Of a DNA stretch of 64,000 nt, positions 1-16,145 are shown one piece after another. The DNA comes from Pohlia nutans. Lineage: Eukaryota; Streptophyta; Bryopsida; Bryales; Mniaceae. The stretch spans positions 15,928,001 to 15,992,000 of the forward strand of contig CM040090.1 in the NCBI GenBank assembly GCA_022496805.1, written 5' to 3'. The first letter of the stretch is position 1. Each line of letters opens with the position of its first letter. Below the pieces are notes generated by a model. That model was not told the DNA's origin and ran no database searches. It worked only from the letters and a program-made list of their open reading frames with translations. Both the position numbers and the translations under genes were made by a program.

Positions 1-161
1 GAACTGAAAATATTCACGTATACTTACACTAAACATATATTTAAAACAAAATACATCTGTATATAAAGGTATTCAAACATATAACCTCTCGTATACGAGG
101 GGGTTTTTAGAAGGGGTCATGAACGCACGTGATTCTCAAACATAATGTAGAGTGCACCCCC
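1..161. mobile_element. MITE with GGGGTGCACT ends (right part, cut by window edge)
   Basis: The segment from the window start to the terminal AGAGTGCACCCCCC matches the right half of complete copies at 11129-11397 and, inverted, 50308-50571. Shared internal blocks include the GTCATGAACGCACGTGATTC stretch near the end. The left end lies outside the window. No coding capacity is visible. The superfamily is not assigned. Confidence 0.75.
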
Positions 162-1046
162 CGAGGCACTACTTCAAATTATAATTCAAAATAAATACCA
201 AAGCAACACTAAACTAGTGATTGAGAAAAAATTCAGCATGGACGTGAAACGGGCACAAATTGAAAGAAAAAGCTGATAAAAAAGAGGGAGAGGTAGAGTG
301 AACAAAAGTGGAAAGAATACATGAGGGGAAGAAGCACTGTAGTCAAAATAAAACTATCCTAGTCAAAAAGAGAAAAACAATACATCAATGCAAAATAGAT
401 AAATGACAAGTATTTGAACAAGGTGCAAAGAGAACTGCAGTGACTGTAGACAGTAAGAAGGGTATGTGGAAAAAATATCCATGACATCTGAATTGCAAAA
501 ATGATTTAAAAATGTAAGAAGAAAAAAAATTCTGGAATGAAAAAAAAAAAACAAAAAAACAAAAAAACAAAACACGCTAGTTGGTTTTAATAAAAAATTA
601 AAAAATACAATATATAAAATGTTAAAACCTCGAAGGAAAAAAATAAATTCGAAAGAAAACCCTAAACTGAAGGAAGAAAAGTCAAATTGAAATAACAACT
701 CGAACATAAACAAAGGATATAAATTTGAATTAAAACCATGAAGGCCCCACTCAAAAACCCACTTACAAATGGCTGCCCAAAACTATAGTCACATAACTAC
801 TAAATCTAGTCATATGGCTGCCCACGGAAGAATACGTTCCCCAACTACGTTCCCATTGAGGTTCCGTGTAAATATGACTAAAATCATAGTCATGTGATGA
901 CTATGGACTGTTCTAGTCACCAAAGTAGTTACTGGTGAGTCATATCCTCCTGATAGTCATATCTAGTCATATGGCCGTAGTCATATTTCGTATGCTCTCC
1001 TAGTAGTGAATTATATACTACATTGGTAGATTATGACTTTGATCTC
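162..1046. other. AT-rich non-coding stretch
   Basis: No gene is recognised here. Positions 540-700 are A-rich on the plus strand and give only low-complexity Phe-rich antisense reading frames. Positions 780-1000 hold many scattered copies of TAGTCATAT-type words in both orientations, which looks like a decayed inverted-repeat element, but no clean ends were found. Confidence 0.5.
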
Positions 1047-1355
1047 GATGAAGTTATTTTTCAATAAGACAATGTTCTTGTGCACACAACTAAGATTGTT
1101 GAAGAATGGTTTTGGGAGCAATCATATGATGTTATGAAGTGGCCTGCTTAGTCTCCCGACCTGAATTCCATCGAACATGTGAGGGCTTCTGTGAAACAAA
1201 GATTGAATTATTATCCCACTGGTCTAAAGAATCTTCATATATTGTGGAGTCGTATTGAAGAGATTTATGCTTCTATCAGTGTAAATGATTGTAGGAAGTT
1301 GTATGCTAGCATGCCTGCACAAATTTCATTTGTTTTGGAATCAAGAGAAAGTTGA
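1047..1355 (+). pseudogene. Decayed Tc1-type transposase, C-terminal half
   Basis: Reading from 1047 gives DEVIFQ-stop-DNVLVHTTKIV, then WPA-stop-SPDLNSIEHV and LYASMPAQISFVLESRES-stop. Two in-frame stops (TAA at 1062, TAG near 1149) disrupt it. The order and spacing of the second Asp and the final Glu match the intact transposase at 29793-30815, so this is a dead relative of that family. Only the catalytic C-terminal part remains. About 370 bp downstream (near 1720-1765) is a degraded inverted copy of the intact element's internal left end, suggesting a rearranged remnant. Confidence 0.85.
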
Positions 1356-2413
1356 ACGAATTTTTGACTGTATTTTAAACAGTGCTAAAAACACCGAATC
1401 AATGTATATATCTAATTTCCAAATTCCACATCTTAAAAACTGTCAATTTAATTTGTGTTTTTTTCACTTAAATGTTGTTTATTACTTTATGCTTTACAAC
1501 TTTTGTATACAAAGTTTTTCAATTAGTTCATTTGTTCTCATGGCATTGTAGTTTTAATGAAACTAGTTGAAACATTGACTCAATATGAAACTAATTGAAA
1601 CATTGTGCCTCACAACTTCTCTAAACACACTAGAAACCTTGTACGCCCTCAGATGAACACCACCCACAAAAAATTCCCTCAAAACTGATCAAAATCGTCA
1701 AAGTTTCACTCATCACAAGTTGCTTCAAAACTGCTCAAAAAATTGAGTCTATAAAAGCCACCTCTCTTCTTGCTCTCTCTCTCTCTCAAATTTGACCACT
1801 TGTAGTGAGATTACGGTTATGTAGCATGAATCTACATAAAAATATCTTCAAATTATCATAGTTTCTTGAATTAGGTAGCTTCTAGAATGATCTTGCTCTC
1901 TAAAGCTGACAAAGTGAAACATTGACTTAGTATTTTGAGTCAATGTATATTCAGCCCAAGCTTTTGAACTCTCAATATGCGTTGGCCATAAACTCTAACG
2001 GCCTTTAAACTTTGACATCCACAATGTGAATGTTACTAGAGTTGAGCGTGTATTTCATAAAAATAACTAAAAATAAATAAATCTTGATTTGGAATTATAG
2101 TACACTGTAGAACACTATTTATGCTATGTTCATTTCATGTCGAAGATTCCATACACGTCCACCACTAAAGATTAACTTACCTCCAAAGTGATGAGTAGGT
2201 AAGGACGAGAATGTGGGCGGAATATTCCAGTGTAGGGGATACCAAAACAACCATGCTTTGTATGACAAGGTCTCCTGGCTCCTGCGGTGAAGGTCACAAC
2301 ATAGGCACCTTGACACATTCACGAGGTAGTAAATGGTGAAAGAATGATGATGAATTCTTGCTGAACACTTCCTGAATTGAGGAACCACGTGCAAAACTTG
2401 CTATAAACGGCAG
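1356..2413. other. Non-coding, with transposon debris
   Basis: No gene is recognised. The stretch near 1720-1765 resembles, in reverse, the AAGTTGCT...CTCAAAAAATGAGTCTATA block just inside the left end of the complete Tc1-type element downstream. A short CT microsatellite lies near 1770-1790. The rest is unassigned. Confidence 0.4.
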
Positions 2414-2844
2414 TAAGGTAGTAGACCCAATTTCCGTCAGGGTTTGAATGGCAACCCCTAGGGCTGGGGACTGGGTCCAAATATGTGGACAATAGAATTT
2501 ATAAAAGCGCCCAGGAAGGGGCTTTATTGTTTACTGCGCGTGTTTTTTTTGGGAAACCTCATTTGTTGACAGAGGATAAAGGTGCTCGGTTTTAGACTAC
2601 CCAATATGCAGATTTAGAAATCCAACCTGTAGACATAACACGTACTCTATGGTCGAGGACTGGTCACTCTAAGAGGTTCGCTTTAAAAAATTGTAGGAAA
2701 TCACAGACATGCTAAAAAAATTTGTTCTTTTTGGGGTTGCTTTGGCACCAGCTTTGCGGAGCACTCAAAATTTCTAAAAAAATTGGTTCACACTCCCAAC
2801 TAGTCACAACTGAAATTCAGTCGGGAATGTGGTCCGCTACCTTA
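2414..2844. mobile_element. MITE with TAAGGTAG ends, copy A
   Basis: It begins TAAGGTAGTAGACCCAATTT and ends with the inverse TCGGGAATGTGGTCCGCTACCTTA. The ends are imperfect inverted repeats. A second copy with the same ends and similar interior lies at 33435-33833. Shorter relatives with TAAGGTAG/CTACCTTA tips occur at 16816, 28343 and 43983. No ORF of substance. Confidence 0.7.
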
Positions 2845-3549
2845 ATATTTACTCTGCAGTGAATCGGTCAAGGTTCCCTGTGCAACAAAGCTACTTGTAA
2901 GGGCCTCTGAATAGGAAGGAATGTGCTTTAGCAGCTCTTGTCCGTATCTAGTTTTTCCGAGTGCTTGCTTGCAGGTCTACATTCTTGTTGCAGAGCTCCT
3001 CTTATTATTTAGTTCTCTTCAAGTACAAGAAACTCCTTCAACCCGTCCCTCAATCCACAGCTTTCCTTTAGCAGCTCTTGTAAATAACTTAAGGGAGACG
3101 GTGGCAAAACCGCACAGATAAGGGTTTCGTCTATATCCCGAAGTGAGAAAATTGTGAACAAAATTTAGAATTACTTGCAAGAATCAATGAGGCAGTTTGC
3201 AAGTTGTTGCGATTCAGAACCGGAAGTCCTGAATTATTGAGAAATTGTCAAAGAGAAGGGTGCAAGATTCCCCACAAACACGCCCAAATTGTGCTATGCC
3301 CAGGTGATACTAAGATGAAAACCGTGCACCCCAGTGTCTAATGTCGATACACAAACTTGAACAATGCTGGGCGGGTTTGGGTATCACTGTGCACGGTTTT
3401 TTTTGGTTGGACCACGGGCACGGGTTTAGCACACGCACGGATTAAGCACCGTCTACATTAGTCATCTCAATTCGTTTTAGAATTACGAGCAGTACTAGTT
3501 AATACTTGAGGAGCGAGGCCGCCACCGTCAACTTGTAACCTAATTCTAT
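2845..3549. other. Non-coding interval
   Basis: No gene is recognised. A 16-bp direct repeat (CTTTAGCAGCTCTTGT) occurs near 2926 and 3066. The small reading frames here have no recognisable domain. Confidence 0.4.
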
Positions 3550-4073
3550 GGGCTCACGCACATGCCCCGTTTTCGTGGCGTGCGCCGGCGCCCGCCGATG
3601 AAGTTCATCCACTTCTGTTGGAGTTCGCAGCGGACTTCTCCCGCCCCGCAGGAGAGCCGCCACAGCGCTTCGCCGTTGGCGTTTACCCCCGGCCAGTAAC
3701 TGCGACCGCGCATTTTACCTGCCCACGCGACGTTTTTACTGCCCAATCTTACCACGCGAAGCTGCCTTGCAATTTCTTGACAAGGGACGAGGGACCAGGG
3801 ACCAGGCCAGTGGGCTCCCATCGTGCGGGTGTGAACGGGGACGTTCAGGTGTGAACGGGTCCAATTCAGAACCTCGGTTAACTCGGGTAACAAGCCGGCG
3901 TCCATCGACGTTGGCGGAGAATTTTTGCGTGTGCGTGGCAGCCAGGGGCCGCCACAAGCCACCGATATGCTGTCCACTCACGCCCCGCCACTTGTCATGG
4001 CGGGTGGCGGGGCGTGAGTGGACAGAATATTCTGCCACTTGTCATGGCAGAATATTTGCATGTGCGTGAGCCC
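3550..4073. mobile_element. GC-rich 524-bp element with perfect 16-bp terminal inverted repeats
   Basis: The left end GGGCTCACGCACATGC (3550-3565) is the exact reverse complement of the right end (4058-4073). The interior is much richer in G+C than its surroundings. Near the right end are two consecutive hairpins: 21-bp perfect arms at 3971-3991 and 4004-4024, then 12-bp perfect arms at 4026-4037 and 4045-4056. Both loops contain TTGTCATGG. Overlapping reading frames on both strands are by-products of base composition, so no protein is called. The superfamily is unknown. Confidence 0.8.
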
Positions 4074-4746
4074 TAAGTTATATCAGTCTCTGGGACCTCA
4101 CTACTCAAGAGTTGAGTAGCCGAACAGTCTATTGCTTTCGATCCACTTCTCAAGTGTATTCTCGATTCTTTCAATTCGGTGAGTTTTACAAGCTTGTTTT
4201 AATTCTGTCTTCTTGTTCTTCTAACTTCACTGTTAGGTTCTCAGCTCATTCATAGCTCAATGATCCTCTGAACCTCACCCTGCTTGATTAGTATTCTCTT
4301 ATTAATTAGTAGAGCCTCTAAGCTTGCTGCGAAGAACGTTGGAGGTGCCACCCCACTCTTGACTAGCCACACAGAACCTAACTGGCGTTCACAGGTGAGA
4401 TCTTGTCAAATGTATTATGTTTGGTTTTTTCCAATTCCATTTTATTCAAACTATGGTAGCTCTTGATGTATTATGAATGAGTTCAGGCAACGTTCGAGGT
4501 TGTTATATTGCTTGTGGATACCAGCCAGACTCTTGCTCTCAGGTCTGGGCTGAGCTAATATATCAGGTTCAGAAAATAGGGATACCAGGGGCATGCTCTT
4601 GGGTTGGAACTGAGTTGAATGGAATGGTGGGGGAGGCGCTATGTTAGCAAAGACTTGACAAGTAACCAAAAGAAAGAAAGAAAAACTAGTCTAATTCTAT
4701 GAAACTCCAGAAGCAAGGAGTCAAAGAATGCCAAGTATCCAATATT
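4074..4746. other. Non-coding interval
   Basis: No gene is recognised. Several short frames are present without recognisable domains. This could include leader sequence of the TIR gene downstream, but nothing here proves it. Confidence 0.35.
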
Positions 4747-5067
4747 AGGGGATGTCACACATCCTCCACCCCATTCTCAATCTTCAGAGAATAGGGACGT
4801 GGCACGCTCTTCTTGAATGGCGGAGGGTCCATTCTCTAAAGATTGAGAAATTTCATTCTTCTCTTCCATGGGTGAAGAATGGATAATGGAGAATGGCCCA
4901 TGCTTGGAGGATGTGTGACAAATTAACAACCTCTATTCTTCATTCTCATTCTCCACATACCACAAAAGGGGTGTCACACTTTCTTAATGGAGAATGTTTC
5001 CTATTGGTTCCTCTTTTCTCTCATTCTTCAAAGAAGATTCATTCTCAAAGGATGCGTGACAACCCCT
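4747..5067. mobile_element. MITE with AGGGGATGTCACAC ends (copy 1)
   Basis: It starts AGGGGATGTCACACATCC and ends GGATGCGTGACAACCCCT, near-perfect inverted repeats, with ATT directly outside each end as a possible target duplication. The interior is full of ATTCTCCATTCTTC-type words in both orientations. An inverted copy lies at 8890-9220, so the two copies frame the TIR gene region. Confidence 0.75.
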
Positions 5068-5279
5068 ATTGTCGGCAGGGTTGTCTTGTCCGACCACTCA
5101 AAAGACGTCGAAAACACACCACAGACCTGTTTGTCAAACAAGCATATTCTTAAAATATATGTAGAATATTTGCGGGTATTCGGGAACATTGGCGAAAAAT
5201 GTCGAACATGAAAACCTAATTGTCGGTGTCTGGTGCAGATAAATTTCCATGGAGCAAGAGTCCAGCTCACAGGCCTTCT

Positions 5280-5918
5280 ATGGAACAACAAGTGCCGGAT
5301 GTGGACTGTGACGACTGGATCTTGGTACGAGTAAAGCCAAAGCACAGCATCTTTCTGAGCCACAGCGGGCGGCAGAAGGATTTCGTGGAGCAACTGTGCA
5401 AAGACCTGGAGGATGCCAACATGACTCCCTTCTTCGACCGACGGCTGCCCAAGGGCGAGGAATTCGCGCCGCGGATCCTCACCGCGGCACGAGAATGCGA
5501 GGTGGGCGTGGTGGTGATATCAGACCACTATTTCTCCCGCAGCAAGTGGCCCATGGTGGAGCTCGTGGCCATGACGCAGCCGCCGCGGTGTGTGAAGATT
5601 GTTCCCTTGTTTTACAAGCTGACATGCAAGGAGTTCAAGAATCCGACGAGGCAAGCACAGTGGTTTGAGAGGTGGAAGGAATGGGCTGAGTCTGATCCTC
5701 TGAGCAGAATTGACCTGGAGGCATGGAAGAAGGCTCTTAAGACCCTGGAGAATTTCAACGGCATGGAGTTTCACCAGGCCGTCGGTGAATGTCGGTACCG
5801 ACAGGACATTGTCGGTGAAATTTGTGGTTTGATGATGCAGTTGCAACCCCAAGAGGAGGTAAGAGCATCCGCATCCATGCACGCTAAAATTATTCAGCTA
5901 CATTTGAAGAGCTATTGA
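5280..5918 (+). CDS. TIR-domain protein, candidate NADase (TIR-only or truncated receptor)
   Basis: From ATG 5280 the frame gives 212 aa. Residues about 14-160 form a TIR fold: box 1 KHSIFLSHSG, a BB-loop region PFFDRRLPKGEEF, then VGVVVISDHYFSRSKWPMVE. The Glu of SKWPMVEL (residue 94) is in the place of the catalytic Glu of plant TIR NADases. The frame is open further upstream but without ATG. A splice acceptor (TGGTGCAG, to 5239) suggests an upstream exon may exist. A possible donor (GAG-GTAAGAG, about 5856) follows the TIR domain, yet no NB-ARC or LRR coding was found downstream before 10 kb. The gene is therefore either TIR-only or a fragment of a TIR-NBS gene. The HSGRQKDFVEQLC style recalls moss and liverwort TIR proteins. 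Identity is sure; completeness is not. Confidence 0.85.
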   Translation: MEQQVPDVDCDDWILVRVKPKHSIFLSHSGRQKDFVEQLCKDLEDANMTPFFDRRLPKGEEFAPRILTAARECEVGVVVISDHYFSRSKWPMVELVAMTQPPRCVKIVPLFYKLTCKEFKNPTRQAQWFERWKEWAESDPLSRIDLEAWKKALKTLENFNGMEFHQAVGECRYRQDIVGEICGLMMQLQPQEEVRASASMHAKIIQLHLKSY

Positions 5919-7644
5919 ACTTACACTCCCCCACCCCTGAAAGACCCTCAACCACCAAAAGTGCACATCAAATAGTCAATGGACCAATCACGAGTAGAAT
6001 GCAGGATATAGTCAACTAAACTTATATTTGAAGGGCCATTTCTTAACATGCTAGGATGGAGGGTCAAGAAGCATTTTTCATCTAGTTATTGCGTGTATCA
6101 TACTCTGGGAGGGCATGGATGCTCTAATAGGGCATTCCTCACCTTTTTTGTATTTGTATCTATCTGTAAATGAAGTCATATGGCAGAAGAACCTATAATC
6201 ACCAACTGAGGGCATTTGTGTGAGTTTTTGCAGTCATATGAATCCAAAAATATACCAGATGTAGGAAGTTAGTTTTCATGAGGATACCCAAAAAAATTAG
6301 AATTCTATTTTGCTTGGTGAAATTATTACAAATTTTCAAACACAAAAGTACATCCAACATGTAGTTCACTCAATGCCAAACTACTTGTTCTCAAAAACCA
6401 GTATGCTTGAGCTGTAATACCACCACCAATGCTTGGCATACTATTGGTTGGCTTGTTTTTAGGGTGATGGTAAACTTCGGTGAGTTACGTGGTGGTTTTA
6501 GAAAGTCTACAGTACATTAATGAGGGTTGTGGTGGTTTTGGGTATTTTTACCATATATAAGTTCTTTTTTTAAAGAAAATGATGAAAATCGATTTAATTT
6601 AGTTTTTTTAAGAACAATCTACCTCATGATATGGCACTCCATAATATAAGCAATACACATGTGAAAAGTCATTTTTGTGACTAATCCATGCCTGGAAGTT
6701 AGGGCTTCCCAAACATGTCATATTAGAAAGGGAAAACTGAAACAAGGTTGTTTTCATATTCTTAAAAAAGAATTATATATGGATAGGACTTTGTTTTTGG
6801 ATACAAATACCGAAATGGCTGGTAGGGACATTGGAAAGCATCCTAACATTGAATATTGTTGGTCATTCATTACATTCTTAAGCAGTAGAATACTGCACTG
6901 CCTACTACTTGGTTGGTTTTTTTATTGATATTGTAACTTTCCTTGGAACATGGAGTGAAAGATGACACATGCCGTCATACGAGGGAATTCAAGCAAGCAA
7001 GACAAACTTAAGATGGGAAAACAAAGAACATCCAAGAGCATTGGAGAAAATCCTGGAAACCTTAGTAGGGGTACAAAGTCTAAGGCTTAAGAATGTTATG
7101 TTGTTAGAGAATTTCCATATAAATGACCATGTGTTTTTTTGACATCATATGAATAAACTATAATTCTTTAGATTGTAACTGTAAATTTAATCCTAAGCTC
7201 TCATGTTCAATCTGTATATGTTTAAGGTAAGAATTTATAGGGTATACTTTCAAGTGAGGATTACAATTAGGCATACTCACATAATTGAGAATGTGCATAA
7301 TTATTCTACATCATTTGTTTTTGGTGCACACCAAAATTTATTAGATTAGAACATTTGCACTTTAGTGTAAATATTTAAGTTGAGAAGCACTAAGGATAAT
7401 AAAATGCTCCAATGATGATTATTGTATCAGGTGATTGATGTGGAGGCGTGCACATCAGAAAGCAACCCAAATCCAGCTCAACATCAGAAAGGATTCAAAA
7501 TGAGGTTTAACATGAAGATTCCTAGGTACAATTGGGATGTTATGGATGGATGTTTGATGAATGAATGTATACTAATAACATTTTGTGATTGTGATGATTG
7601 TTTGAGCTGAAAGCAACAGGAGTTAGCAAATTTCAACCGGAGAA
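5919..7644. other. Non-coding interval downstream of the TIR gene
   Basis: No gene is recognised: no P-loop, NB-ARC or leucine-rich repeat reading in any frame. Near 6420-6550 are GGTGGTTTT and CCACCACCAATGCTTGGCAT words shared with 43860-43940, so part of it is a dispersed repeat. The remainder is AT-rich. Confidence 0.45.
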
Positions 7645-8082
7645 GATTGATATTGGAGTTCATCAAATCCTAATGGATGCATTGAGGATTTGTACATTGA
7701 AAGATAAAAAACTCCTAATTTTGGAGTTAACAAGATTGGCATTGGAGTTCATCAAATCCTAATGGATGCATTGAGGATTTGTACATTGAAAGATAAAAAA
7801 CTCCTAATTTTGGAGTTAACAAGATTGGCATTGGAGTTCATCAAATCCTAATGGATGCATTGAGGATTTGTACATTGAAAGATAAAAAACTCCTAATTTT
7901 GGAGTTAACAAGATTGGCATTGGAGTTCATCAAATCCTAATGGATGCATTGAGGATTTGTACATTGAAGATAGAAAACTCCTAATTTTGGAGTTAAGAAG
8001 ATTGACATTGGAGTTCATCAAATCCTTATGGATGCATTGAGGATTTGTACATTGAAGATAGAAAACTCCTAATTTTGGAGTT
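7645..8082. repeat. Minisatellite, 89-bp unit, about five copies
   Basis: The word CATCAAATCC recurs at 7661, 7750, 7839, 7928 and 8016, giving a period of 89, 89, 89 and 88 bp. Each unit contains TGGATGCATTGAGGATTTGT and an ACTCCTAATTTTGGAGTT palindrome. Copies 2-4 are almost identical, implying recent amplification. The unit length is not a multiple of three, so it does not encode a repeat protein. There is no spacer diversity, so it is not a CRISPR. Confidence 0.95.
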
Positions 8083-8340
8083 ACATGGGTGGATGACCTT
8101 TTCGTTGGAGTCGGCGACGCGTACATGGAATGATAATGGTTGGTAACCTTGTCATTGGAGTTAACCTCTCATGATTGGAGTTAACCTTTCATGATTGGAG
8201 TGATACAGGTTTTTAACCTTATCATTGAAGTTCACCACTCACAATTTTGAATGATAATGGTCGAAAACCTTCAAGAACTTTGGCTCGGAAGGATGGCAAG
8301 ATATAGTTGATATCCTTAGTTTGTAAAGAAAGCATAGATT

Positions 8341-8446
8341 TAGATGTATAGTTGTAAAGAAGGCATAGGATTAGATGTATAGTTGTAAAGAAGTTACAAA
8401 ATAGATGTATAGTTATAAAGAAGTTACAAAATAGATGTATAGTTGA
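8341..8446. repeat. Short tandem array, 30-31-bp unit, four copies
   Basis: TAGATGTATAGTT recurs at 8341, 8372, 8402 and 8432, usually followed by RTAAAGAAGTTACAAAA. It is non-coding, although one antisense frame runs through it. Confidence 0.9.
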
Positions 8447-8889
8447 AGATTTTGGAATTGTGAATACATGTTGAGCTTGGAGGAGCGTAGACCTTGCTGC
8501 CCGTGTCCGTAAGGCAAGGGTAGATGAACCTCCTCCAATAGATTCTTTATTCAGGATGGTCCTTGTACCAATGCTGTGAGGGAGAGGGAGCATATTTTCG
8601 AATGTGCTCTCCTCTATGGTTGGGAGGAAATAATCATAATTCAAAAATTAAAACTATTTTTATCGTGCATTTAGAATATAGTACTTATATAGAATTGCAA
8701 CTTACACATTATAAAAGTAGCAAGCAGAGGAGAATTTCAGTTTTTGGGTGCCGGAAGCAGCACCTCCACTTTGACAATGTGCACAATGTCAGTTAATGAA
8801 CACTGGCTTTTGCTGTTCCGCGCTACATTTGAGAAAGCTGAATTTTGTACCGGATTTCTTGGGTCACTTAATTGTTTGAGCTTAACAAT

Positions 8890-9220
8890 AAGGGTTGTCA
8901 CACCACCTCGGAGAACGGGAGAATGGAGAATGGAGAATGAGGAAAAAGAGGAGTCAATAAGATAGCTTCTTCATGGAGAAAGTGTGACACCCCTTTTGTG
9001 GTTTGTGGAGATTGAGAATGGAGAATAGAGGTTGTTAGTTGGTTACTCACCTCCAAGCATGGACCATTCTCCATTCACCGTTCTCCATTCTTCACCCATG
9101 GAGGAGAAGAATGGAATTCTCCAATCTTCAGAGAATGGGCCCTCTGCCATTCAAGGAGAGCATGTCATGTCCCCATTCTCTGAAGATTGAGAATGGGAAG
9201 AAAGAGGTTTGACACCCCCT
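8890..9220. mobile_element. MITE with AGGGGNTGTCACAC ends (copy 2, inverted)
   Basis: It begins AAGGGTTGTCACACCACC and ends GACACCCCCT. The interior, read in reverse, matches the copy at 4747-5067, for example the TTCTCAATCTTCAGAGAATG and CATGGGTGAAGAATGG blocks. The target duplication is unclear (possibly AAT). Confidence 0.75.
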
Positions 9221-10191
9221 AATAGCAGCAGAGGCTGAAGATAACCAGAATCCGTAGTGCCAAGTTCAAGTGTTTACCGCTCAGACAAAGATTATGTTCC
9301 ATATCCCTTTGACATCAAAGTAAGAGAATCTTCACCAACAATTATGAATTACACCCCCAAGGTCATCCAAAAATCACAGGGAAGTTCCCCACCAACATCA
9401 CTCCATTAGACTCTGGAAATAGCAAGTAAGCCACTCACAAGTCACCACGCGTAGATTGTGCAATCATGATGGGCAATTAAGAAGAGAAGATACAGTAGCT
9501 TGAGTCATCTTGAGGACCTTGAACTAGGTAACATGATTTAGTGTCACTCCAAACAAGCAGCTAGTCACATAATCTCTTAGTATTTACCCTAGATTTACTT
9601 TTATGGCTTGTTTGCACTGTTCAACCATGTAACTTCTTGAAAACAAAGCATTTCTGTAGTAGTCTCTCCCCTGGTTGGGCAAAGACAATAAATTGCACAC
9701 CAACCCATTTTTCCAGAGCCAGAGAGCTATCCAGAGTGCTGGTGGAGACCTTTGCCCTATCAAACAGTACAGATCTGGATATTCAAGATTCAAAAACAAA
9801 CTCTACTACACGTTTATCTAACGTTATCTAGATCATTTAGGATACACTAAAGTAGTGATAAGAGATGATGAATCGTGTAAATAAGCCTTGAATCTGCGAC
9901 TGTTCCTCAGAACAAATGAAAGAACCGGTTGTCCGGCTATGACAGATTGCGTCCTAAGAATGGTGTCTATCTAACTATGAGTAAAAGAGCTTCACCTGCA
10001 TGTCGACTTAATCAGTGAGTCTTAACATCCTATCCCCATATAGTTTTCATCTACATATTGAAATACAGTGCCCCAGCTGCCCTTGTTCAAATTACAGAGC
10101 ATTACAGACCCAGGAGATCACGTCTCAAAGCAAGCCAAGAATTGCGTATTACGAGTACAAATGGTAGATTGAGCCATTAATAGCTTGTACG
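9221..10191. other. Non-coding interval 3' of PDS
   Basis: No gene is recognised. It lies downstream of the phytoene desaturase stop codon on the minus strand and probably includes its 3' UTR, but no clear polyadenylation signal was identified. Confidence 0.4.
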
Positions 10192-15238
<5,047 letters not shown>

Positions 15239-15913
15239 CAAACTCCGTGAGTCTGTCTCTGGCAACGCAATCCACAAGTGCGAAATTGTTTTGTGATGGA
15301 CCCACTCGTTGACAGACTGGGTGATTGTAGGTGGGACGGGCTACCAGTGAGTGGCCATGAGAAAACGTGGTGGGTTCTCCTACCCACAGCAAGTGAGCCA
15401 CGAATTCCCCGTCAAAACTGAAAAACGGAACTGAAGCCGTTTCGTTAGTGATGAGGTGAGTGAGCCTTGCATCATCTTCTTCTTCATCTGTGTTTTCGTT
15501 TTTCTTTTTTCTTTTTTCTCTTCGCATCTTCGTTGGATAGGGAATTGGAGTTGTGGACGAAACGGGAAGAACCACGTCGTCGCGCATCGGGCCAGCTGAC
15601 GTCGCCGGTCCTCGTCCCTAACTCCCACTCGGGGGAGGGAGGGCGCCTGCCTGCCCGGCGGGCGGGGCAGGGTGGGCGGCCCGCTGCCTGCCCGGACAGG
15701 CAGGGCCTGGTCCGCATGGGCGGGGCCGGCGCATGGCGGGGCCGGCGCATGGCGGGGCCGGCTGCCCCGTCAGCATGCCAGCGCATGCTCCACATCGGAC
15801 GGGGTTGACTGTAAGTTAAGGGGCGCAAGGGGCGCAGGCAGATTGTGCCATCCACAAAACGAAGAAGTGGATGGGGGTCGCACTGCACTCCAGGGCGTAC
15901 CATCCACTTCTTC

Positions 15914-16145
15914 TTAACCCCTAAACGTCCCATGGGGATAGTAGATACATGGCCGTATAATTGGCATTTGCTACCAACAAGAAGCTCTAAATTGGGATCT
16001 CAATAGCTCACTAGAACCGAGTTGATATAAATTTCAACTTTTGTGTTGAACTCAAACCTATAAAAGGTTTAGATCCATTCCAAATACTAGAAAATACACC
16101 GTATTCTACTGGCCGCAAAGGCACTTTTAGACGTTTAGGGGTTAA
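15914..16145. mobile_element. TTAA-type MITE (subfamily A), nested in the hAT element
   Basis: It runs TTAACCCCTAAACGTCCCAT to GACGTTTAGGGGTTAA. It is 232 bp and is the reverse of copies at 23258-23490 and 32839-33076 over its full length. TTAA borders both ends. Confidence 0.9.

Noticed and set aside
363..713. Antisense 116-codon Phe-rich reading frame
   Set aside because: It reads an A-rich plus strand, is low complexity and has no domain; a chance frame.
3546..4069. Four overlapping reading frames of 78-143 codons on both strands
   Set aside because: They lie wholly inside the GC-rich inverted-repeat element, where stops are rare by composition; no domain or codon signal is seen.
7645..8082. 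CRISPR-like array
   Set aside because: Units are contiguous 89-bp repeats without distinct spacers, in a eukaryotic genome.
8222..8644. Antisense 140-codon frame with HLFCNFFITIHLFCNFF repeats
   Set aside because: The repeats come from the 30-bp tandem array; no family resemblance.
15467..15933. Long frames on both strands upstream of PDS, one of 149 codons
   Set aside because: They fall in the GC-rich end of the hAT element; Pro/Arg/Gly-rich composition frames without homology.
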